Positions 26,501-33,012 of a stretch of DNA of 64,000 nucleotides are shown here, in pieces. The first letter of the stretch is position 1, and each line of letters starts with the position of its first letter. A program made the translations under genes and the position numbers. This stretch comes from an uncultured bacterium (GTDB lineage Bacteria; Bacteroidota; Bacteroidia; Bacteroidales; Bacteroidaceae). The notes beneath the pieces were generated by a model. The model did not search any database. It worked only from the letters and a program-made list of their open reading frames with translations, and was not told the DNA's origin. Location of the stretch: contig CAJMNM010000002.1 in assembly GCA_905214795.1 (NCBI GenBank), positions 1 to 64,000 of the forward strand, given 5' to 3'.

Positions 26501-26778
26501 GTGTAGAGGCAGTAACGGTTCATTGGCCGGACGAGAATCCTTCAGCTGAAAATAACGTGATATCTATGATTGCAGCTCATAAGTTTGATTTGATAGTGAA
26601 CATTCCTAAGAATCATACCAGTCGTGAGTTGACAAATGGTTATCGTATCCGTCGTGCCGCAATTGATCATAATATTCCATTAATGACAAATGCACGTTTA
26701 GCAAAAGCATTTATTGAAGCTTTCTGTCAAATGGGTATGAAAGATATTCAGATTAAGAGCTGGCAGGAATACAAATAA
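23557..26778 (+). CDS. carB: Carbamoyl-phosphate synthase large subunit
   Basis: A 1073-residue enzyme that makes carbamoyl phosphate from bicarbonate, ammonia (from CarA) and two ATP, for pyrimidine and arginine synthesis. The two homologous ATP-grasp halves are evident: VLVLGSGALKIGQAGEFDYSG at the start and VVVLGSGAYRIGSSVEFDWCSV at about 560. Each is followed by its glycine-rich loop (SAYALGGLGSG, PSYVLSGAAMNV) and an IEVNAR/IECNLR metal-binding motif. The C-terminal allosteric domain (about 940-1070) is complete. Length is as expected. carA is not adjacent. Confidence 0.97.
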   Translation: MKQFNKVLVLGSGALKIGQAGEFDYSGSQALKALREEGIRSVLVNPNIATIQTSEGIADQVYFLPVTPYFVTEIIKKERPDGILLAFGGQTALNCGTELYLNGVLKEYGVKVLGTSVEAIMYTEDRDLFVKKLNEIEMKTPVSQAVENMEDALKAARKIGYPVMIRSAYALGGLGSGICPNEEKFIELAESAFTFAPQILVEESLKGWKEIEFEVIRDANDHCFTVASMENFDPLGIHTGESIVVAPTCSLTDEQVKMLQDLSKVCIRHLGIVGECNIQYAFNAETNDYRVIEVNARLSRSSALASKATGYPLAFVAAKIGLGYTLDQIGEMGTPNSAYVAPSLDYLICKIPRWDLTKFAGVSRRIGSSMKSVGEIMSIGRSFEEIIQKGLRMIGQGMHGFVGNDHVRFENLDDELANPTDLRIFAIAQALEDGYTIDRIYQLTKIDPWFIGKLKNIVDMKAKLQTYDKLEDLSADLLREAKILGFSDFQIARFVLKPEHGNMEKENLQVRAYRKKLGILPAVKRINTVASEHPELTNYLYFTYATEGYDVNYYKNEKSVVVLGSGAYRIGSSVEFDWCSVNAIQTARKLGYKSIMINYNPETVSTDYDMCDRLYFDELSFERVLDVIDLEQPRGVIVSVGGQIPNNLAMKLHRQSVPILGTSPVSIDRAENRNKFSAMLDQLGIDQPAWQELTNMEDMHAFIEKVGYPVLVRPSYVLSGAAMNVCHNEEELTRFLQMATEVSKEYPVVVSQFMQETKEIEFDAVAQNGEIVEYAISEHVEFAGVHSGDATLVFPAQQIYFSTARTIKKISRQIAKELNISGPFNIQYLAKGNQVKVIECNLRASRSFPFVSKILKRNFIETATKIMLDAPYSQPDKSAFDIDRIGVKASQFSFARLQNADPVLGVDMSSTGEVGCLGDDFNEALLNALIATGYRIPQKSVMFSSGAAKSKVDLLDASKMLQSKGYEIYATPGTATFLNENGVEAVTVHWPDENPSAENNVISMIAAHKFDLIVNIPKNHTSRELTNGYRIRRAAIDHNIPLMTNARLAKAFIEAFCQMGMKDIQIKSWQEYK

Positions 26779-26881
26779 AACATTATTTTTACCGTTTGTG
26801 ATACATGTTAGAAAGAGGGCTGTTTTAAAATGAAGTGCCCCTTAAAGGATTTAAATGTCTTAAAAATTTATCTTATAGATG

Positions 26882-26914
26882 AAAGAGTCCGGTTTCGTGC
26901 CGGACTCTTTTTTT
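26882..26914 (+). terminator. carB intrinsic terminator
   Basis: Eleven-base perfect stem (AAAGAGTCCGG/CCGGACTCTTT), a 7-base loop and a T-run, about 100 bases after the carB stop. Confidence 0.85.
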
Positions 26915-26981
26915 GATTATATTTGGAGAAAAATGTGAATAAGAATACTTATACTTTAAATTAGTATGTTAAAAACTGTTT

Positions 26982-27496
26982 ACATCCTTCACCTCCTTCA
27001 CAATGTAATGTAATATACTGAATCATATGTGGTTATGTGTGAATGGTTCACACTTCACATCCTTCACCTGATGCCTTTTTGTGAAATATAGTCAACTTGG
27101 ATTTTGCTTGTCTAATCTTACGATTGTGAAGTATTTTGTAATAACAATAATTTAGACTATTTGTTTTTAAGTGTTAAAAATATGCGCTTTTGAAATTTTT
27201 ATTTACATATTGACGGGTGGGTACGGTTGTGAGTTTTTTCGTAACAGTCCAGAAATTTCTTTTGGTACTGTTACCGTGATTACCGTAACCGTTCAGGATG
27301 GAGTTCATAAAGTGCAGGATCAGATTCGTAACCGTATACAAAAAGATTCACAACCGTATCCGTTTTAATATCTAATATGTTAATTAATATTAAAATAACA
27401 TATCTTAAAGGAGAAAACCGTGAAGCATTATGAAGGTCACCCCTTCACATTTAAGTAGGTTATTATCAAAATATTATTAGTGAAAGTGAAGGGGTG
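26982..27496. repeat. CCTTCAC-type direct and inverted repeats
   Basis: ACATCCTTCACCT occurs twice in direct orientation (26982-26994 and 27057-27069). CACCCCTTCAC (27438-27448) is matched exactly by its reverse complement at 27486-27496 with a 37-base loop. These are part of the same long gene-free space; their role is unknown. Confidence 0.55.
27223..27366. repeat. CGTAACCGTAT-type dispersed repeat, copy B
   Basis: A 144-base non-coding element starting ACGGTT and ending AACCGTATCCGTTTT. It aligns over its whole length with 55773-55917 (145 bases). By eye about 38 of the last 43 bases agree, and matches continue more weakly to the start. Both copies carry several CGTAACCGTA-like units in both orientations. 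Confidence 0.65.
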
Positions 27497-27756
27497 AAGG
27501 ATAAAACTGAAAAAATACTTTTTAGGGAAAGATGCTGGGAACATTCATCATTTTTTGGGGTAATAGGAATTTGTTGATGAGTTGTTAGGCTAATATTAGT
27601 AGGAGAAAGATACCAAAATAAAAAGTAAACCACATACGTTGTTAAGAATTTTTGTTTTGAAAATATTTTTTTGGAGGAATCTCATTTTATACGTAAGTAT
27701 TTTTATTCCGGACAACGTATACAAGACTAAGTTAAGGTATGAAATCATAATATATA

Positions 27757-30700
27757 ATGAAGAAAACTTTTTATTTGTTGCTGTTGGCTCTGTCAGTTGT
27801 CTGTGGGGAACTTGGTGCCTGGCAGAATGAATGGGAAAATCCTACCGTGTATGAATGGAATAAGGAAAAACCGCATGTAGGATTAATATGGTATGAAAAT
27901 GAGGAAGAGGCCAGAACGACTGAAATGTTTGACTCTCCGTGGTGTAAATTGTTGAATGGTAAGTGGAAATTTTCTTATTCATCTTGCATCGAAGAAAGTG
28001 ATAAGGATTTTTATCGGCTGGACAAGGATGATTCAGCATGGGCCACAATAGATGTACCTTCAAATTGGGAATTGAAAGGTTTTGGCGAGCCCGTTATCCG
28101 GAATATAAAATATGTGTTCTCAGCCAATCCGCCATATATAGATGTACCCAATCCGGTAGGAACCTATCGGACATATTTTACGGTACCCGAAAACTGGCAG
28201 AGACGGGAAATATTGCTCCATTTTGGTTCTATCTCCGGTTATGCGCAGATTTATGTTAACGGAAAGAAGGTGGGCATGACAAAGGCTTCAAAAACTCCGG
28301 CTGAGTTTAATGTAACTGATTATTTGAAGCCGGGAAAGAATTTGTTGGCAGTGCAGGTTTATCGCTGGCATGACGGAAGCTATATGGAGGATCAGGATTT
28401 CTGGCGCTTGAGTGGTATAGAGCGTGATGTATATTTGCAGGCTTATCCTGAACTTACAGTTTGGGATATGTTTTTGCATCCAGATTTGGATAGTCGGTAT
28501 AAAGACGGACTTTTCAGCGCAACGGTAGATTTGCGTGCTTTTTCCGGTTCTACGACAAAATCCGGTGATGTGGAGCTGAAACTTGTTGATTCGGACGGAA
28601 AAACAGTTTGGAGACAGAAAAAGGCGTTTAACTTGGAAGGTACAAATAAAACGTTAGGTTTTTCCGGAAAAATCAGAAATGTGAGAAAGTGGAATGCTGA
28701 GACACCAAATCTTTATGATTGTGTCATAACGCTTTGGAACGGAGAAGAAAAAGCGGGAGTGGCGCTTTCTAAGGTTGGATTCAGAAAGATTGAGATAAAG
28801 AATGCCAAACTGCATGTTAACGGTGTGCCTGTGTATATCAAGGGTGTAAACCGGCATGAACATAGTGATTCATTGGGTCATGTACAGACACGTCAGATTA
28901 TTTTGGATGATTTGAAGCAGATGAAAAAACTGAATATTAATGCCATCCGCACATGTCATTATCCTAACCATCCTGATTTCTATGATTTATGTGACCTTTA
29001 TGGCTTTTATGTAGTGGATGAGGCTAATATAGAAACCCATGGAATGGGGTCTGTTCCTTATTTTAAAGATACTATTAACCATCCGGCCTACCGTGAAGAC
29101 TGGTATGCCGTACATGTGGACAGGATTGACCGAATGGTGAAAAGAGATAAAAATCACGCTTGTATTATTGGTTGGTCGTTGGGTAATGAATGTGGTAACG
29201 GAAAAGTATTTCATGATGAGTATAAACGTCTTAAGGCTTATGACCCTTCACGGTTTGTTCAGTTTGAGCAGGCATGGGAGGATTGGAATACAGATGTGGT
29301 TTGTCTGATGTATCCGGCTTACGGACGTATTGAGGCTTATCGGAATTCCGGCAAGAAGCGTCCGTTTATCATGTGCGAATATGCTCATGCTCAAGGTAAC
29401 AGTAACGGTAATTTTAAAGACCTTTGGGAGCTTATTTATGACAGTCCGAATCTGCAAGGAGGTTTTATTTGGGATTTCAAGGATCAGGGCTTCAAAATGG
29501 TGACAGAGGACGGGCGTACATATTGGATGTATAACGGTAAGATGGGCAGCCATAAATGGCTTGAGGAAGGACAACAGGAATGGAATACAGGAACTGATGG
29601 CATATTGTCGGCCAATGGTTTGCCGAAGCCACAAGCTGAAGAGGTAAAGAAGATGTACCAATATATACATTTTCAGGATAAAGACATTGATAATGGGGTG
29701 ATAACAGTACGTAACCGGCATGATTTCCTGAGTACGGACGGGTATGATTTTATATGGCAGCTGTACAGTGACGGTACAAAGATAAAAGAAGGTAAGTTTC
29801 AGGTCGCTGTCGAACCGCATCGACAAAAAGATATCCGTTTAGACTTGCCGGAATTGAAGAATGACGGGAGTGAGTATTTTCTGAATGTTTATGCATATAC
29901 AAAAGAATCAGAAGGACTGTTGCCGGCACATTTTGAAGTCGCAAAAGAACAGATGGCGTTAGGCAAAACGAGTTTCTTTGATAAAGAATCGGACACGGAA
30001 GGCAAACTGGAGTATAAGTCGGATGGTAAGATCTTGACATTCAGCTCAGGTGCAGTATCCGGTGTTATTGATTTGAAAAAAGGCATGCTGACTAAATACT
30101 CTATTAATGGAAAAAGTCCTCTGAAACTTTATCCCGAACCGGCATTCTGGCGTGCTCCGACAGACAATGATTTTGGTAACAAGATGCCTTGGGTGTGTGG
30201 CGTATGGCGCACGGCTCATATCAACCGTAAGGTAAAACATGTTGAGGTCGGTAAACAGACGTCTGAAGGTTTGCCTGTGAAAGTAGAGTGGGAGTTGACA
30301 GATATTCAGGTACCTTATGTAATGGAATATCTGATAAGAAACGACGGTTCGGTGAAAGTGACCGGAACAATGAATATGGAGGGTAAGAGTTTGCCAGAGT
30401 TGCCCCGTTTCGGTATGCGTATGGAGTTGTTTGCTGATTATGATAATTTGTCTTATTATGGTCGCGGACCACAGGAAAATTATACAGACCGTTGTTCTTC
30501 ATCCTTTATCGGACGTTATGACGATAAGGTGGAAAATCAATATTATCCTTACAGCCGTCCGCAGGAAACAGGCAATAAGACAGATGTACGCTGGTTGTCC
30601 TTGGTTGACGAGAACGGTACAGGGCTGGAGATTATCGGTGTTCAACCCATAGCCTTTTCAGCTTTACACTTTACACCCGAAGATTTGGATCCGGGACTCA

Positions 30701-30882
30701 CGAGAAAGTTACAGCATACAATAGATGTGATTCCACAGAAAAATGTATTTTTGCATGTGGATCTGAAACAACGCGGATTGGGCGGGGATACCAGTTGGGG
30801 CATGTTCCCTTATAAACAGTATCGTTTGTTGGATAAGATGTACAGTTACAGTTATATTATTCGATTAAAATCTGGTCTATGA
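27757..30882 (+). CDS. GH2 beta-galactosidase, secreted
   Basis: A 1041-residue LacZ-type glycoside hydrolase with a signal peptide (about 1-20). Domain order: sugar-binding jelly roll (about 60-225), immunoglobulin-like domain, TIM barrel (about 345-640), a second immunoglobulin-like domain, and the Bgal small-chain beta-sandwich (about 750-1035). The acid/base Glu is in WSLGNECGNG and the nucleophile Glu in IMCEYAHAQGN; NRHEHSDSLGH is also typical. It removes terminal beta-galactose, here probably from plant side chains in the periplasm. The following hydrolase starts within its stop (ATGA), so they are co-transcribed. Confidence 0.93.
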   Translation: MKKTFYLLLLALSVVCGELGAWQNEWENPTVYEWNKEKPHVGLIWYENEEEARTTEMFDSPWCKLLNGKWKFSYSSCIEESDKDFYRLDKDDSAWATIDVPSNWELKGFGEPVIRNIKYVFSANPPYIDVPNPVGTYRTYFTVPENWQRREILLHFGSISGYAQIYVNGKKVGMTKASKTPAEFNVTDYLKPGKNLLAVQVYRWHDGSYMEDQDFWRLSGIERDVYLQAYPELTVWDMFLHPDLDSRYKDGLFSATVDLRAFSGSTTKSGDVELKLVDSDGKTVWRQKKAFNLEGTNKTLGFSGKIRNVRKWNAETPNLYDCVITLWNGEEKAGVALSKVGFRKIEIKNAKLHVNGVPVYIKGVNRHEHSDSLGHVQTRQIILDDLKQMKKLNINAIRTCHYPNHPDFYDLCDLYGFYVVDEANIETHGMGSVPYFKDTINHPAYREDWYAVHVDRIDRMVKRDKNHACIIGWSLGNECGNGKVFHDEYKRLKAYDPSRFVQFEQAWEDWNTDVVCLMYPAYGRIEAYRNSGKKRPFIMCEYAHAQGNSNGNFKDLWELIYDSPNLQGGFIWDFKDQGFKMVTEDGRTYWMYNGKMGSHKWLEEGQQEWNTGTDGILSANGLPKPQAEEVKKMYQYIHFQDKDIDNGVITVRNRHDFLSTDGYDFIWQLYSDGTKIKEGKFQVAVEPHRQKDIRLDLPELKNDGSEYFLNVYAYTKESEGLLPAHFEVAKEQMALGKTSFFDKESDTEGKLEYKSDGKILTFSSGAVSGVIDLKKGMLTKYSINGKSPLKLYPEPAFWRAPTDNDFGNKMPWVCGVWRTAHINRKVKHVEVGKQTSEGLPVKVEWELTDIQVPYVMEYLIRNDGSVKVTGTMNMEGKSLPELPRFGMRMELFADYDNLSYYGRGPQENYTDRCSSSFIGRYDDKVENQYYPYSRPQETGNKTDVRWLSLVDENGTGLEIIGVQPIAFSALHFTPEDLDPGLTRKLQHTIDVIPQKNVFLHVDLKQRGLGGDTSWGMFPYKQYRLLDKMYSYSYIIRLKSGL

Positions 30883-31793
30883 AACTGAAATTGCGGAGAG
30901 TTGTGTTTTTAGTATGTCTGTTGGTGACCGCCTATGTACGAGGGGAGGGAGCCGACAGTGTGAAAACAGCTTATATTCCTGTAGAAAAAGGAACGTTGTA
31001 TTATGAGGAATGCGGACACGGCTCTCCCGTTATTTTAGTGCACGGTCATTCTTTGGATCATCGTATGTGGAATGACCAGTTTTATGAATTGTCGCAAAGG
31101 CATCGTGTGATTCGTTATGATCTCAGAGGGTATGGGCGTTCTTCATCACAGATTGAAGGATTTCAGTTCACACATGTTGAAGATTTGGTGGCACTAATGG
31201 ATTCGTTACATATCAGTAAGGCACATGTAGTAGGTCTGTCGTTGGGCGGATATGTGGGTGCCGATATGTTGGGATGGTTTCCTGAGCGCATGCTGTCTGC
31301 TTTTTTAGCCAGTGGTAATGTCCGTATGTCGAAAGGACCGAGTGAGCCGATGACAGACGAGGAATCGCGTCAGCGTGACCGGGAGATTGCTGAACTGAAA
31401 CAGCGTGGAGTGGATGTGATGAAAAAAGAATGGTTTGAAGGCTTAATGAATTCCGGTGGTAGTCAACGCGAACGAATGCGTGAATCTTTATGGCAGATGA
31501 TTGACGATTGGGATGCGTGGCAGCCTTTACATAAAGAGGCACGTGTTGTGGCCGGAAAAGATGCTTTTGAGAAACTGAAGATAAACAGACCGGATGTGCC
31601 GGTGATGGTTGTTGAGGGACGGTCTGAAGGTAATCGCTTCCCCGAGCATCCGGAAATATTAGATTATCTGCCCAATGGGCAAATACAGATATTGGATGAT
31701 TGCGGACATATGATGAATATGGAGCGCCCTGAAGAGTTTAATGTTTTGCTAAACGCTTTTCTGGATAGAATAGATGCTGAAATCGGACAATAA
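30879..31793 (+). CDS. Secreted alpha/beta hydrolase
   Basis: A 304-residue alpha/beta-hydrolase with a signal peptide (about 1-23). HGHSLDHRMWNDQ carries the oxyanion region, and the nucleophile Ser is in VGLSLGGYVG. The late acid is likely in VVEGRSEG, and the catalytic His in DDCGHMMNMERPEEF. The lid region is helical. Such enzymes are esterases or lactonases of unpredictable substrate; beside a galactosidase a carbohydrate ester is plausible. Translation is coupled to the GH2 gene by ATGA. Confidence 0.85.
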   Translation: MKLKLRRVVFLVCLLVTAYVRGEGADSVKTAYIPVEKGTLYYEECGHGSPVILVHGHSLDHRMWNDQFYELSQRHRVIRYDLRGYGRSSSQIEGFQFTHVEDLVALMDSLHISKAHVVGLSLGGYVGADMLGWFPERMLSAFLASGNVRMSKGPSEPMTDEESRQRDREIAELKQRGVDVMKKEWFEGLMNSGGSQRERMRESLWQMIDDWDAWQPLHKEARVVAGKDAFEKLKINRPDVPVMVVEGRSEGNRFPEHPEILDYLPNGQIQILDDCGHMMNMERPEEFNVLLNAFLDRIDAEIGQ

Positions 31794-31818
31794 CATGTGA
31801 TTTGATAAATTTGCGGGT

Positions 31819-32910
31819 ATGAAGGCAGGTTTTGTAATGACAGCAATGTTGGCAACGGTTTTAATGTTTGAGAGTTGTCACTCACCGAAAGGATGTTTAC
31901 AGGATAAATATGACTTTTCTCCGTTGGATTCTATAATATCAGGATGGATAGATAAAGATTATTATCCAGGGGCTGCAATTTGTGTTGTGCAGGATACAAC
32001 TGTATTATTTCGTAAGTCGTATGGTGAGGTAACTTCTAAAACGCCAATATATGTGGCTTCAGCAGGTAAATGGGTAGCTGCAGCGGTAATAGGAGTCGTG
32101 GTAGACCGTACTGATTTATCGTGGGATGATATGGTTGAGAAATGGTTGCCTGAGTTTAAGGGTGATCCAAAAGGAAAAATAAAGTTGCGTCAACTTCTTT
32201 CACATACTTCCGGCATTCGTCCTTATTTGCCGGAACCTAAGATTGATAATTATAATCATTTGGATTCGGCAGTGGCAGAGATTCTTCCATTAGATACGGT
32301 GTTTGCTGCAGGATCACGGTTTGAATATGGCGGATTGGCAATGCAAGTGGCCGGACGTATGGCAGAAGTGGCTTCCGGGATGGAGTTTGAAGCATTGTTT
32401 CAAAACTGGCTGGCCCAACCGTTAGGGATGGTGGCCTCTCATTTTACTCCTATCAATACAGACGGCGGGCATGCTCCGATGCTTGGAGGAGGTTTGTGCA
32501 CAACGCTTGAAGATTATATGCGTTTTCTGAATATGATCAGTCATAACGGCATGTATAACGGTAAAGAGATTTTGCGTCCGGAAACCGTAAAGGAAATGCA
32601 GGCTGATCAGGTTGGTAATGCGAAAGTGGGTGAAGGAGAATTTGTAGAACGTGCGTTAGGATTGCATCATCAAGGAATTTACGGATTGGGTGAATGGCGT
32701 GAGATGATAGATGAAAATACAGGAGAAGCTTACCGTATCAGTTCGCCGGGGTGGGCTGGTGCGTATCCTTGGATAAATAAGCGTGAAGGTATATATGGCT
32801 TTTTTATTGCTCATGTCAGCGGGAGCAGCAGCAAGCCGGATGGCTTTTCATCTTTTTATGGCAGTCCGGTAATAGCCAATACTGTATCAGAGATTATTTC
32901 GGAGAAATAA
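31819..32910 (+). CDS. Serine hydrolase of the beta-lactamase/esterase (class C-like) family
   Basis: A 363-residue protein with a lipoprotein-type leader (FESCHSP, Cys about 20). The SxxK motif is in YVASAGKWVAA. The Tyr motif, usually YxN, reads EYGGLAMQV, and SHTSGIRPYL is the expected family block. The divergent second motif and GGGLCTTLEDYMRF are typical of EstB-like esterases and D-aminopeptidases rather than true lactamases. It starts 25 bases after the upstream hydrolase and ends in a strong terminator, so it closes the GH2 operon. The substrate is unknown. Confidence 0.82.
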   Translation: MKAGFVMTAMLATVLMFESCHSPKGCLQDKYDFSPLDSIISGWIDKDYYPGAAICVVQDTTVLFRKSYGEVTSKTPIYVASAGKWVAAAVIGVVVDRTDLSWDDMVEKWLPEFKGDPKGKIKLRQLLSHTSGIRPYLPEPKIDNYNHLDSAVAEILPLDTVFAAGSRFEYGGLAMQVAGRMAEVASGMEFEALFQNWLAQPLGMVASHFTPINTDGGHAPMLGGGLCTTLEDYMRFLNMISHNGMYNGKEILRPETVKEMQADQVGNAKVGEGEFVERALGLHHQGIYGLGEWREMIDENTGEAYRISSPGWAGAYPWINKREGIYGFFIAHVSGSSSKPDGFSSFYGSPVIANTVSEIISEK

Positions 32911-32927
32911 AGTTATAATAGATGTTG

Positions 32928-32980
32928 TTATCTCTTTCTGAAATCTGCCTTAATCAGACCTCAGAAAGAGATAATTTTTT
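32928..32980 (+). terminator. Terminator of the GH2 operon
   Basis: Fourteen-base perfect stem (TTATCTCTTTCTGA/TCAGAAAGAGATAA) followed by six T, 17 bases after the serine hydrolase stop and before the convergent regulator gene. Confidence 0.9.
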
Positions 32981-33012
32981 CAGATTGTTATGAGCTTTTC
33001 ATAACGTGTGTC

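Larger units (their letters stand above)
26779..27756. other. Long intergenic region rich in repeats
   Basis: Nearly 1 kb without a convincing gene between carB and the GH2 gene. It holds the carB terminator, then a CCTTCAC-type repeat set: 13-base direct repeats at 26982-26994 and 27057-27069, and an 11-base inverted repeat at 27438-27448 and 27486-27496. It also holds a copy of the CGTAACCGTAT-type element (27223-27366). The 65-codon frame across that element (27171-27368) shows no coding signs. Confidence 0.6.

Noticed and set aside
27223..27366. A CRISPR array in the repeat-rich gap
   Set aside because: Repeats are irregular in spacing and orientation, spacers of even length are absent and no cas gene is present.
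27171..27368. A 65-codon frame in the carB-GH2 gap
   Set aside because: It overlies a repeat element whose homologue at 55773-55917 differs by an indel and by frame, so coding is unlikely.
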